Origin: Desulfovibrionaceae bacterium
GTDB lineage: Bacteria > Pseudomonadota > Gammaproteobacteria > Burkholderiales > Burkholderiaceae_C
Reading direction: 5' to 3'
Length of the DNA: 12,999 nt
Assembly (NCBI GenBank): GCA_009778355.1
Contig: WRJY01000306.1
Span: 1-12,999, forward strand
Positions 1 to 7,498 of the stretch are shown here, piece after piece. The notes beneath the pieces were generated by a model. That model was not told the origin of the DNA. It did no database searches and saw only the letters and a list, made by a program, of their open reading frames with translations. The stretch's first letter is position 1. Every line of letters starts with the position of its first letter. The translations under genes and the position numbers were made by a program.

Positions 1-165
1 CCCTTTGGGGGAGGGCTGGGGAGGGGGCCAGGCGCATCCATCGGCAATACGCCTGCGCCGCGAACCAAGGCTGCCAGCCCACACCCCAACCCTCCCCCAA
101 AGGGGGAGGGAGCGGTTCATGCCAAAACCCCTCTCCCCTCGCGGGAGAGAGGCAGGGAAAAGGGA
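1..165. repeat. GC-rich palindromic repeat cluster inside hrpA
   Basis: Three related palindromic modules are packed here. CCCTTTGGGGGAGGG (1-15) is the exact reverse complement of CCCTCCCCCAAAGGG (90-104). Bases 90-110 form a perfect 9-bp hairpin, CCCTCCCCC/GGGGGAGGG, around AAA. A second type, CTCTCCC (131-137) paired with GGGAGAG (143-149), follows and is trailed by GGCAGGG. Repeats of this style are usually intergenic in Burkholderiales. Here no stop interrupts the hrpA frame, so they are translated, giving peptides such as PHPNPPPKGEG and PLPSRERGRE. Confidence 0.75.
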
Positions 166-2520
166 GCGCCCTCCCAACCCGAATCCGACGCCGTCCACAA
201 ACTCAGTAACCGCCAGTGGGAAAGCCTACTGCGCCAGAACTTCATCAACATCCGCCGCGTGCGCGAGTGGCGCGACATCCACACGCAACTGCGCACCGTG
301 GTGGCCGAGCACCAGTGGCGCGAAAACGCCCAGCCTGCCGGCTACGAGGCGGTGCACCAGTCGCTGCTCGCCGGCTTGCTTGGCAACGCCGGCTGCAAGC
401 TGGAAACCGACGACGCGCAAAGCGGCGAATACCTGGGCGCGCGCGGCATCAAGTTCTTCCGCCATCCGGGCGCGCACCTGAGCAAGCGGCCCGGCAAGTG
501 GATCGTCTGCGCCGAACTGGTAGAAACCACGCGCCTGTTTGGCCGCGGCATCGCCGCCATCGAACCGCAGTGGCTGGAAGAAACGGGCGCGCATCTGCTC
601 AAAAAACAGTTGCTCGACCCGCATTGGGAGAAAAAGGCGCAGGACGTGGTGGCGCTGGAGCGCGCCACGCTCTACGGGCTGGTGATTTACAGCGGGCGGC
701 GCAAAAGTTTTGGCGCCGCCGATCCGCGCGCCGCGCGCGAAATCTTCATCCGCGAGGCGCTGGCCGGCGGCCAGCGGCCCGACGACTGGGCGCGCAGCCT
801 GCCGTTTCTGGCCGCCAACGATCGCGCCATCGCCCAGGTGCAGGAACTGGAGCACAAAAGCCGCCGCCAGGACGTGCTGGTGGACGATGAGCTGATCTAC
901 GCCTTTTATGACCAGCAGATTCCGCCAGGCATCAGCAACGGGCGCGACTTCGAGCACTGGTGGCGCCAGGCCAGCCGCGCCAACCCCGGCCTGCTGCGCC
1001 TGACGCGCGAGGAACTGATGCGGCACGAGGCCGCGGGCATCACCACCAGCGCCTTTCCCAAAATGATCCGCCTGGGCGGCGTGGACTGCGCCGCCGGCTA
1101 CCTGCATCAGCCCGGCGACGCCCGTGACGGCCTGACGGTGACGGTGCCGCTGTTCGTGCTCAACCAGGTCAGCGAGGCGCGCGCCGAATGGCTGGTACCC
1201 GGCATGTTGAAGGACAAGCTCCAGGCGCTGCTCAAAAGCCTGCCGCAAAAGCCCCGCAGCCGCTTCGTGCCGCTGCCCGCCAGCGCCGAGCGGCTGGCCG
1301 AGGCGCTGGGCGCGCCCGAAGCATTCGGCCACGGCAGCCTGACCGATGCGCTGCTGGCGCTGGCGCGCGAGGCCACCAGCCTGGACATCAAGCGCGCCGA
1401 CTTCAAGCTCGACATGCTGCCCGCGCACCTGTTCATGAACTTCCGCGTGGTCGATGAGCATGGCCGCCAGCGCGGCATGGGCCGCAACCTGCCCGCGCTC
1501 AAGGCCGAGCTGGGCGGCCAGGCGCGCGGCGCTTTCCAGGCGCTGGCCGGGTTCAAGACGGCCCAGCCTGCCACGGACGCAGCGGTCGCTGAGTCTGGGC
1601 CGTCAACGCCAGCGGCCCCTCAAAAAGCGCAGGCAGCAGCCAAGAGCGCGGAAACGCCCGCCTGGGCCGAAGGCGCGCGCTACACCAAGTGGGACTTTGG
1701 CGAGTTGCCCGAACTGCTGGAAATCCGCCGCAAGGGGCAAACGCTGATCGGCTTTCCGGCGCTGATCGACGCCGGCGACGCGGTCACGCTCGAAGTCTTC
1801 GACGAACCCGAACTCGCCGCCGCCCGCCACCGCGCCGGCCTGCGCCGGCTGTTCGCGCTGCACGTCAGGGACGCGCTCAAGCAGCTCGAAAAAAACATTC
1901 CCGACCTGCAGAAAATGGCTGCCGCCTACATGCCGCTGGGCACCGCCGAGGAACTGCGCGCCCAGATCATCGACGTGGCGCTGGATCGCGCCTTTCTCGC
2001 CGACCCGCTGCCCGCCACCGGCGGCGACTTTCAACGCCGGGCCGACGAAGGCCGCGCGCGCCTGGCGCTGATCGCCGGCGAGGCAGCGCGCCTGGCCGGC
2101 GCCATCCTGGCCGAATACGCCCTGGCCGCGCGCAAGATCAAGGACGCCAAGGCTGCGCCAGAAGCCGCCCGCGACGCCGCCGAGCAGTTGCAGCGCCTGC
2201 TGCCCAAGAACTTTCTCGCCGTCACCCCGTGGGCCGCGTTGCAGCACTTTCCGCGCTACCTCAAGGCCATCGTCATGCGGCTGGACAAACTGCGCGCCGA
2301 TCCCGCCCGCGATGCCCGGCACATGGCCGAGGCGCGCGCCCAGGACCAGCGTTTCTGGCGCCTGGTGGCCGACCGCAAGGGCCGGCAAGACGCGCGCCTG
2401 CAGGAATTGCGCTGGCTGCTGGAAGAGTTGCGCGTCAGCCTGTTCGCCCAGGAACTGCGCACCCCGCAGCCCGTCAGCGTCAAGCGGCTGGACAAGGTTT
2501 GGGCGCAGGTGAGCGGCTGA
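1..2520 (+). CDS. hrpA: ATP-dependent RNA helicase HrpA, C-terminal part (5' end outside window)
   Basis: DEAH-box RNA helicase; in E. coli it processes fimbrial mRNA and acts on stalled ribosomes. The frame is open from base 1 to TGA at 2518-2520 (839 codons), so the first internal ATG (259) is not the start and the helicase core lies upstream. Codons 1-65 are a proline/glycine/charge-rich stretch made of palindromic repeats. Family sequence begins at codon 66 (HKLSNRQWE). An OB-fold region with GARGIKFFRHPG, LVETTRLFGRGIAAI and DPHWEKKAQ covers roughly codons 110-230. The HrpA-specific C-terminal domain (DUF3418) starts near LEHKSRRQDVLVDDELIYAF (about codon 283) and runs to the end, with VPLFVLNQV and FKLDMLPAHLFMNFRVVDEHG. 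An Ala/Pro-rich linker sits near codons 520-555. The full protein should be near 1300 residues. The identification is firm; only the upstream boundary is unknown. Confidence 0.93.
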   Translation, partial: PFGGGLGRGPGASIGNTPAPRTKAASPHPNPPPKGEGAVHAKTPLPSRERGREKGAPSQPESDAVHKLSNRQWESLLRQNFINIRRVREWRDIHTQLRTVVAEHQWRENAQPAGYEAVHQSLLAGLLGNAGCKLETDDAQSGEYLGARGIKFFRHPGAHLSKRPGKWIVCAELVETTRLFGRGIAAIEPQWLEETGAHLLKKQLLDPHWEKKAQDVVALERATLYGLVIYSGRRKSFGAADPRAAREIFIREALAGGQRPDDWARSLPFLAANDRAIAQVQELEHKSRRQDVLVDDELIYAFYDQQIPPGISNGRDFEHWWRQASRANPGLLRLTREELMRHEAAGITTSAFPKMIRLGGVDCAAGYLHQPGDARDGLTVTVPLFVLNQVSEARAEWLVPGMLKDKLQALLKSLPQKPRSRFVPLPASAERLAEALGAPEAFGHGSLTDALLALAREATSLDIKRADFKLDMLPAHLFMNFRVVDEHGRQRGMGRNLPALKAELGGQARGAFQALAGFKTAQPATDAAVAESGPSTPAAPQKAQAAAKSAETPAWAEGARYTKWDFGELPELLEIRRKGQTLIGFPALIDAGDAVTLEVFDEPELAAARHRAGLRRLFALHVRDALKQLEKNIPDLQKMAAAYMPLGTAEELRAQIIDVALDRAFLADPLPATGGDFQRRADEGRARLALIAGEAARLAGAILAEYALAARKIKDAKAAPEAARDAAEQLQRLLPKNFLAVTPWAALQHFPRYLKAIVMRLDKLRADPARDARHMAEARAQDQRFWRLVADRKGRQDARLQELRWLLEELRVSLFAQELRTPQPVSVKRLDKVWAQVSG

Positions 2521-2645
2521 CCGGCCGCATCCAGGCGCGCGTGCTCGCCGCCGAACCCGGCGATGGCCTCTCGCGCATGACGGTGGCATACATGGGAGCC
2601 AGGCAGTGGATCAAGCCGCGCCGGCTGCAAGGAGGTTACGCTCCG

Positions 2646-3059
2646 CTACCGCTTGAGGCTGTCTCGTATCTCGCGCAACAGCAGCACCTCTTCCGGCGGC
2701 AGCGCGGGCTCGGGATCGGGGTCGGCTTTTTTCAGGCGGTTGATCTGCTTGACCATCATGAAGACGATGAACGCCAAAATGACGAAGTTGACCGCGATGG
2801 TGATGAAGTTGCCGTAGGCGAACACCGCGCCCAGTTTTTTGGCCTCGGCCAGCGGCAGGCCCGGCGCCTGGCCCGCCAGCGGGATGTAGTAGGCCGAAAA
2901 ATCGAGGCCGCCCGACAGCTTGCCGATGACCGGCATGATCAGGTCGCCGACGATCGAATCGACGATCTTGCCGAACGCGCCGCCGACGATGACACCCACC
3001 GCCAGGTCGATGGCGTTGCCCTTGACCGCGAATTCGCGGAACTCCTGCATCATTTTCAT
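2646..3059 (-). CDS. mscL: Large-conductance mechanosensitive channel MscL
   Basis: Inner-membrane homopentameric channel that opens under membrane tension and releases solutes during hypo-osmotic shock. The product has 137 residues; E. coli MscL has 136. The N-terminal amphipathic segment MKMMQEFREFAVKGNAIDLA aligns residue for residue with E. coli from its Met1, so I chose the start at 3059 over an upstream in-frame ATG at 3116. TM1 is about residues 16-43 (glycine-rich AVGVIVGGAFGKIV, the gate region), a periplasmic loop follows at about 45-77, and TM2 is about 78-102 (FAYGNFITIAVNFVILAFIVF). The C-terminal helix ends LLLREIRDSLKR. The Shine-Dalgarno is weak (AGAAAG). It is convergent with hrpA and divergent from petA, so it is probably monocistronic. 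Confidence 0.95.
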   Translation of the reverse strand: MKMMQEFREFAVKGNAIDLAVGVIVGGAFGKIVDSIVGDLIMPVIGKLSGGLDFSAYYIPLAGQAPGLPLAEAKKLGAVFAYGNFITIAVNFVILAFIVFMMVKQINRLKKADPDPEPALPPEEVLLLREIRDSLKR

Positions 3060-3076
3060 GTGACTTGCTTTCTGTA

Positions 3077-3105
3077 AGAGCCTGCTGAGATCATAAACAG
3101 GCTCT
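3077..3105. promoter_or_regulatory. Dyad around a putative mscL -10 box
   Basis: A perfect 8-bp inverted repeat, AGAGCCTG (3077-3084) and CAGGCTCT (3098-3105), encloses a 13-nt spacer. On the - strand the spacer contains TATGAT (3090-3095), a good -10 hexamer. The best -35 at 17 bp is a poor GATTGG (3113-3118). Transcription would start near 3083, leaving a ~24-nt leader to the mscL ATG. The dyad could be an operator or a leader hairpin; no T-run follows on either strand, so a terminator is unlikely. Confidence 0.4.
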
Positions 3106-3156
3106 AAAAGGCCCAATCCTGCGCGCGGTTCGTGGTATACCCCGATTGCGCTCCGC

Positions 3157-3162
3157 TACAAT
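3157..3162 (+). promoter_or_regulatory. Candidate -10 box for the petABC operon
   Basis: TACAAT lies 40 bp before the petA ATG in the mscL/petA divergent region. No convincing -35 hexamer stands at 16-18 bp, so the promoter is weak, activator-dependent or elsewhere. The petA ribosome-binding site AGAGGA (3191-3196) is clear. Confidence 0.33.
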
Positions 3163-3202
3163 GCCACGTCAGTCAGCGTAGCAGACAATCAGAGGATCAC
3201 AG

Positions 3203-3829
3203 ATGAGTGACGCATCACCCAGCAACTTTACCCCTGCGCCATTGGATAGCAGCAAGCGTACTTGGCTTTTAGCGACCAGTTGTGTCGGCGCTGTTGGTAC
3301 CGTGGCGCTGGCGGTGCCTCTCCTCGAAAGCTTCTCGCCGTCCGAGCGTGCCAAGGCCGCCGGCGCCGCGGTCGAGGTGGACATTTCCCGCCTCAAGCCG
3401 GGCGAAAAACTCACCGTCGAATGGCGCGGCAAGCCGGTGTGGATCATGCGCCGCACGCCCGAGCAGATGGCCACGCTCAAGCAGGACGGGGCCGATCTGG
3501 TCGATCCGCTGTCCAAGCGCACCGCCTTCCCGACGCCCGCCTACGCCAGCAACGAAGCGCGCTCGCGCGAGGATCACCCGGAGGTTCTGGTGGTGATCGG
3601 CATTTGCACGCACCTGGGCTGCTCGCCGGTGGACAAGTTCCAGACCGGCGCCCAGCCCGCGCTGCCCGACAACTGGCCGGGCGGCTTTTTCTGCCCCTGC
3701 CACGGCTCCACGTTCGACCTGGCGGGCCGCGTGTACAAGAACAAGCCGGCGCCGGACAACCTGGAAGTGCCGCCGTACATGTTCCTGGCCGAAAACAGGC
3801 TGCTGATCGGCGAAGACAAAAAGGCATAA
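3203..3829 (+). CDS. petA: Ubiquinol-cytochrome c reductase, Rieske iron-sulfur subunit
   Basis: The Rieske [2Fe-2S] subunit of the cytochrome bc1 complex takes one electron from ubiquinol at the Qo site and passes it to cytochrome c1. The product has 208 residues. A single N-terminal membrane anchor lies at about 21-41, preceded by SSKRTWLL, which occupies the place of a Tat motif with Lys-Arg instead of Arg-Arg. The cluster-binding boxes are CTHLGC (135-140) and CPCHGS (164-169), which supply two Cys and two His ligands plus the disulfide cysteines. The C-terminal DNLEVPPYMF is typical of the fold. The start is supported by AGAGGA six bases upstream. It is the first gene of petABC, with 9 bp to petB. 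Confidence 0.96.
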   Translation: MSDASPSNFTPAPLDSSKRTWLLATSCVGAVGTVALAVPLLESFSPSERAKAAGAAVEVDISRLKPGEKLTVEWRGKPVWIMRRTPEQMATLKQDGADLVDPLSKRTAFPTPAYASNEARSREDHPEVLVVIGICTHLGCSPVDKFQTGAQPALPDNWPGGFFCPCHGSTFDLAGRVYKNKPAPDNLEVPPYMFLAENRLLIGEDKKA

Positions 3830-3838
3830 GAGGCGGAC

Positions 3839-5365
3839 ATGGCTGAATTCAAGGAAATTTCTCCCAACGCGCCGCTGGGCGCCAAGGTTCTCAACTGGTT
3901 CGAGAACCGCTTTCCGACTGCGTTCGATGCTTATGCCAAGCACATGTCGCAGTACTACGCGCCGAAGAATTTCAATTTCTGGTACATCTTCGGTTCACTG
4001 GCGCTGCTGGTGCTGGTGATCCAGGTCGTGACCGGCATCTTCCTGGTCATGCACTACAAGCCGGACGCATCGGTCAACGCCAGCGGCTTGCCGGTGGCCT
4101 TCGCCTCGGTCGAATACATCATGCGCGACGTACCGGGCGGCTGGTTCATTCGCTACATGCACTCGACCGGCGCGTCGGCGTTTTTCATCGTCGTCTATCT
4201 GCACATGTTCCGCGGCATGTTGTACGGCAGCTACCGCAAGCCGCGCGAGTTGATCTGGATCTTCGGCGCCGCCATCTTCCTGTGTCTGATGGCCGAGGCG
4301 TTCATGGGCTACCTGCTGCCCTGGGGCCAAATGTCCTACTGGGGCGCGCAGGTGATCGTGAACCTGTTCTCCGCCATTCCGTTCATCGGCCCTGACCTGT
4401 CGCTGTGGATTCGCGGCGACTACGTGGTGGGCGACGCGACGCTGAACCGCTTTTTCAGCTTCCACGTCATCGCCGTGCCGCTGGTGCTGATCGGCCTGGT
4501 GGTGGCCCACTTGCTGGCGCTGCACGACGTCGGCTCCAACAACCCGGACGGCATCGAGATCAAAAAAGGCCCCAAGGGCAACCGCTGGTCGCCCGACGCG
4601 CCGACCGACGGCGTGCCTTTCCACCCCTACTACACCGTGCACGACATCCTGGGCGTGGGCGTGTTCCTGCTGGTGTTCTTCGCCATCGTGTTCTTCGCGC
4701 CGGAGGTCAAGGGCTACTTCCTGGAGTACAACAACTTCATTCCGGCCAACCCGATGGTGACGCCATCGCACATCGCCCCGGTGTGGTACTTCACGCCCTT
4801 TTATTCCATGCTGCGGGCCACCACCGAGGTGATGACGGTGATCCTGATGTTCATCGGCATTGTGGCGGCGGTTCTGGTCTGGCGCAACAAAGGCGTCGGC
4901 AATGCCGCCAAGCTGGTCGTCGTGGTTGCCGCGGTGGTGTTTGCCTTCTTGCTGGGCGGCGTGAAATGGCTGTTTTCGCTGATCCACGTCGAACTGCCGG
5001 CCATCTGGCTGCTGTCCGGCTTCGACGCCAAGTTCTGGGGCGTGGTGGTGATGGGCGCCGCGGTGGTGGTGCTGTTCTTCCTGCCCTGGCTGGACCGCAG
5101 CCCGGCGCGGTCGATCCGCTACCGTCCCAACTGGCACATGTGGCTGTACGCGGTGTTCGTGGTCTGGTTTGCCATCCTCATGGTACTGGGCATCATGCTG
5201 CCTGGTCCGCTGTTCGCCAATCCGGCGCTGAGCTGGCTGACCAACGAACTGGTGGCCATGATCGGCACGCTGTTCTATCTCGGCTTCTTCCTGCTGATGC
5301 CGTGGTGGAGCCAATTGGGCACGCCCAAGCCGGTGCCCGAGCGTATTACCTTCAAGCCGCACTGA
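3839..5365 (+). CDS. petB: Ubiquinol-cytochrome c reductase, cytochrome b
   Basis: Membrane-embedded cytochrome b of the bc1 complex, carrying hemes bL and bH and the Qo and Qi quinone sites. The product has 508 residues, longer than the ~430-445 of alphaproteobacterial homologues. Helix B ligands are H108 and H122; helix D ligands are H209 and H224, spaced 15 apart rather than 14. GYLLPWGQMSYWGA (157-170) is the conserved helix C/cd region. The Qo motif is PVWY (314-317) instead of PEWY. After the Qo loop, residues about 329-400 form an extra hydrophobic stretch with one or two membrane segments before FWGVVVMGAAVV and FFLPWLDRSPARSIRYR. The C-terminus ends in two further helices. The Shine-Dalgarno is AAGAGG. 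The gene lies between petA and petC in one operon. Confidence 0.96.
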   Translation: MAEFKEISPNAPLGAKVLNWFENRFPTAFDAYAKHMSQYYAPKNFNFWYIFGSLALLVLVIQVVTGIFLVMHYKPDASVNASGLPVAFASVEYIMRDVPGGWFIRYMHSTGASAFFIVVYLHMFRGMLYGSYRKPRELIWIFGAAIFLCLMAEAFMGYLLPWGQMSYWGAQVIVNLFSAIPFIGPDLSLWIRGDYVVGDATLNRFFSFHVIAVPLVLIGLVVAHLLALHDVGSNNPDGIEIKKGPKGNRWSPDAPTDGVPFHPYYTVHDILGVGVFLLVFFAIVFFAPEVKGYFLEYNNFIPANPMVTPSHIAPVWYFTPFYSMLRATTEVMTVILMFIGIVAAVLVWRNKGVGNAAKLVVVVAAVVFAFLLGGVKWLFSLIHVELPAIWLLSGFDAKFWGVVVMGAAVVVLFFLPWLDRSPARSIRYRPNWHMWLYAVFVVWFAILMVLGIMLPGPLFANPALSWLTNELVAMIGTLFYLGFFLLMPWWSQLGTPKPVPERITFKPH

Positions 5366-5385
5366 GGACTGCTGGAGCCAACAAC

Positions 5386-6150
5386 ATGAATGTCTGGAAA
5401 AAACTCATCCTCAGTCTGGCGCTGGCCACGGGCTTGGGCGGCAGCGCTTTCGCCAGCGAAGGCGGCGTCGCCTGGGACAAGGCGCCCGTTGACACCAAGG
5501 ATCAAGCGTCGCTGCAAAGGGGCGTCAAGACCTTTGTCGAATACTGCCTGGGCTGCCATTCAGCCGCGGCCATGCGCTTCAACCGCTTGAAGGATATCGG
5601 CCTGACCGAGCAGCAGATCAAGAACGAACTGCTGTTCACCACCGAGAAGGTCGGCGACACCATGGTCGCCGCCATCGACCCCGCGCAGGCCAAGGCCTGG
5701 TTCGGCACCACCCCGCCCGACCTGTCGGTAATCGCGCGTTCACGCGCCGGCGCGGGAGGCTCCGGGGCCGACTACATCTACACCCTGCTGCGCAGCTACT
5801 ACCGCGACGACACCAAGCCGACGGGCTGGAACAACATCACCTTCCCCAGCATTGCCATGCCCCATTCGCTGTGGGAATTGCAGGGCGAGCGCCGTCCGGT
5901 GTTCCAGAAGCACGAGCAGTATGGCCATGAGGTCGAAGTGTTCAGCGGCTGGGAGCAAGTCAGCCCCGGCGCCATGACGCCCGATCAGTTCGACAAAACC
6001 GTGGGCGATCTGGTGACCTACCTGCAATGGATGGGCGAGCCGGCGCAAAACACCCGCGTCAAGATCGGCATCTGGGTGATGCTGTTCCTGCTGCTGTTCA
6101 CCTTCACCGCCTGGCGCCTGAATGCGGCGTACTGGAAAGACGTCACATAA
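5386..6150 (+). CDS. petC: Ubiquinol-cytochrome c reductase, cytochrome c1
   Basis: Membrane-anchored c-type cytochrome that accepts electrons from the Rieske centre and passes them to soluble cytochrome c. The start at 5386 (MNVWKKLILSLALATGLGG) gives a Sec signal peptide ending near AFA-SEGG (residue 24) and a GGAG box at 5374-5377; the reading frame is open much further upstream, but that overlaps petB and is a shadow. The heme site is CLGCH (54-58). TTPPDLSVIARSR (108-120) and IAMPH, with M158 as probable sixth heme ligand, are family hallmarks. A C-terminal anchor runs about 226-246 (VKIGIWVMLFLLLFTFTAW). The length of 254 residues is normal for betaproteobacteria. It is separated from petB by 20 bp and ends the pet operon. 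Confidence 0.95.
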   Translation: MNVWKKLILSLALATGLGGSAFASEGGVAWDKAPVDTKDQASLQRGVKTFVEYCLGCHSAAAMRFNRLKDIGLTEQQIKNELLFTTEKVGDTMVAAIDPAQAKAWFGTTPPDLSVIARSRAGAGGSGADYIYTLLRSYYRDDTKPTGWNNITFPSIAMPHSLWELQGERRPVFQKHEQYGHEVEVFSGWEQVSPGAMTPDQFDKTVGDLVTYLQWMGEPAQNTRVKIGIWVMLFLLLFTFTAWRLNAAYWKDVT

Positions 6151-6171
6151 GGGCGACGTCAGATTTGCCGG

Positions 6172-6193
6172 CCCGGCGCCGCAGTGGCGCGGG
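6172..6193 (+). terminator. Weak hairpin after petC
   Basis: CCC-G-GCGCC and GGCGC-GGG pair as a stem of 5+3 bp with one bulged G and loop GCAGT, 21 bases after the petC stop. No T-run follows, so it is at best a pausing or 3'-end-stabilising structure. It would separate petABC from sspAB. Confidence 0.22.
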
Positions 6194-6218
6194 TCTGCTG
6201 CTTGCCGAGTGGGTTTGC

Positions 6219-6224
6219 GACAAT
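6219..6224 (+). promoter_or_regulatory. Candidate -10 box for sspAB
   Basis: GACAAT in the context TTTGCGACAATGC lies about 104 bp upstream of the sspA start, inside the 177-bp petC/sspA gap. No good -35 hexamer stands at 16-18 bp. The size of the gap suggests that sspAB has its own promoter; this box is the best candidate but is weak. Confidence 0.25.
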
Positions 6225-6327
6225 GCAACCCCACTTTTTTCATTTGTGATGGCGCTGCAGCTGGTGCTGCATTCCCTGTAGCCTTCCTCTCGTGCATCCA
6301 TTTCTTGTCATTTAGGAACCCCTCATC

Positions 6328-6939
6328 ATGATGGTGCTGTACTCTGGCACAACCTGTCCTTTCTCTCACCGCTGCCGTTTCGTCCTGTTCGAAAAAGGCA
6401 TGGACTTCGAGATCCGCGACGTCGATCTGTACAACAAACCCGAGGACATCGGGGTCATGAACCCTTATGGCCAGGTGCCCATCCTGGTCGAGCGCGACCT
6501 CATCCTGTACGAGTCGAACATCATCAACGAATACATCGATGAGCGTTTCCCGCACCCGCAACTGATGCCCGGCGACCCGGTGGACCGCGCCCGCGTGCGC
6601 CTGTTTCTGCTCAACTTCGAGAAAGAGTTGTTCGTCCACGTCAGCACGCTGGAAAGCCGCGCCGGCAAGAGCAACGAAAAGGCGCTGGAGAAGGCGCGCG
6701 GCAACATTCGCGACCGCCTGACCCAGATGGCCCCGGTGTTCCTCAAGAACAAATACATCCTGGGCGAAAACTTCTCCATGCTCGACGTGGCACTGGCGCC
6801 CCTGCTTTGGCGGCTCGATTACTACGGCATCGATCTGTCCAAGAACGCCGCGCCGCTGCTCAAATACGCCGAGCGCATCTTCTCCCGGCCCGCCTACATC
6901 GAGGCACTGACGCCGTCCGAAAAGGTGATGCGCAAGTAA
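6328..6939 (+). CDS. sspA: Stringent starvation protein A (RNA polymerase-associated, GST fold)
   Basis: SspA has a glutathione S-transferase fold but works by binding RNA polymerase and modulating transcription during starvation and acid stress. The product has 203 residues. The thioredoxin-like N-terminal domain (about 1-78) opens MMVLYSGTTCPFSHRCRFVL, with C10 and C16, then NPYGQVPILVERDLILYES (44-63), the GST glutathione-site region including the conserved cis-Pro and ES. The helical C-terminal domain (about 85-200) contains FSMLDVALAPLLWRL, the GST N-capping box region. ATG codons at 6328 and 6331 are both possible; AGGA at 6314-6317 suits the first. sspB follows after 18 bp, the usual sspAB operon. 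A plain glutathione transferase is the alternative but fits the context less well. Confidence 0.93.
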   Translation: MMVLYSGTTCPFSHRCRFVLFEKGMDFEIRDVDLYNKPEDIGVMNPYGQVPILVERDLILYESNIINEYIDERFPHPQLMPGDPVDRARVRLFLLNFEKELFVHVSTLESRAGKSNEKALEKARGNIRDRLTQMAPVFLKNKYILGENFSMLDVALAPLLWRLDYYGIDLSKNAAPLLKYAERIFSRPAYIEALTPSEKVMRK

Positions 6940-6957
6940 GCGCGCCGGGTTTTCGCC

Positions 6958-7464
6958 ATGATGAACGCGATCGAAGCCACCTCCTCGCGCCCCTACCTGA
7001 TCCGCGCGTTGCACGAGTGGTGCACCGACAACGGCCTGACGCCTCTCATAGCGGTGCTGGCCGACGACACCGTCCGGGTGCCGCGCGAATACGTCCAGAA
7101 TGGCGAAATCGTCCTGAACATCGGCTTCGACGCCACCAACGCCCTCAAGCTCGGCAACGAATTCATCGAATTCCAGGCGCGCTTTGCCGGCGTGCCGCGC
7201 GAAATCATCATCCCCGTCGACCGGGTCCTCGCCATCTACGCGCGCGAAAACGGCCAAGGCATGGCATTCCCCGTCTCCGTTCCGAACAGCGCTGCCGAAA
7301 GCCCCGCCGCCGCGCCCGATCAAGCCGCCGAACCGGCGTCCGGTGCACGCAACCCGATCCAACTGGTGCCCCAAGGCAGCGTCGGCGACGATGACGATGG
7401 CACCCCAACCGACCCATCCTCCCCGCCCAAGCGCAAGCGCCCCACACTCAAGGTCGTCAAATAA
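6958..7464 (+). CDS. sspB: ClpXP protease specificity-enhancing factor SspB
   Basis: Adaptor that binds ssrA-tagged and some other substrates and tethers them to ClpX for degradation. The product has 168 residues. The folded domain is about residues 8-106 (SSRPYLIRALHEWCTDNGLTP, then VRVPREYVQNGEIVLNIGFDA). A long acidic, Pro/Ala-rich flexible linker (about 108-157, including DDDDG) follows, and the C-terminus RPTLKVVK is the ClpX-binding tail, close to the RPSLRVVK of E. coli. ATG codons at 6958 and 6961 are adjacent, and neither has a clear Shine-Dalgarno, so translation is probably coupled to sspA 18 bp upstream. Confidence 0.95.
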   Translation: MMNAIEATSSRPYLIRALHEWCTDNGLTPLIAVLADDTVRVPREYVQNGEIVLNIGFDATNALKLGNEFIEFQARFAGVPREIIIPVDRVLAIYARENGQGMAFPVSVPNSAAESPAAAPDQAAEPASGARNPIQLVPQGSVGDDDDGTPTDPSSPPKRKRPTLKVVK

Positions 7465-7481
7465 ACCCCCAAGGCGCAGGC

Positions 7482-7487
7482 TAAAAT
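7482..7487 (+). promoter_or_regulatory. Candidate -10 box of the tRNA-Thr gene
   Basis: TAAAAT (context GGCTAAAATC) starts 18 bp after the sspB stop and ends 11 bp before the tRNA. It suits a short-leader tRNA promoter with the C-rich stretch CCCCCCAC following. No clear -35 is present; read-through from sspAB is also possible. Confidence 0.4.
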
Positions 7488-7498
7488 CTGCCCCCCAC

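Noticed and set aside
1689..3077. Open frame of 462 codons on the + strand overlapping hrpA and mscL
   Set aside because: Arg/Pro-rich out-of-frame reading of hrpA that then runs antisense through mscL; both overlapped genes are clear.
3995..5362. Long open frame (455 codons) on the - strand opposite petB
   Set aside because: It is the mirror of a strongly coding membrane protein gene; its translation is His/Gln/Asp-rich without any family motif, as expected from the codon bias of the + strand.
4405..5385. Upstream extension of the cytochrome c1 frame through petB
   Set aside because: The signal peptide and ribosome-binding site place the petC start at 5386; the extension is an out-of-frame reading of petB.
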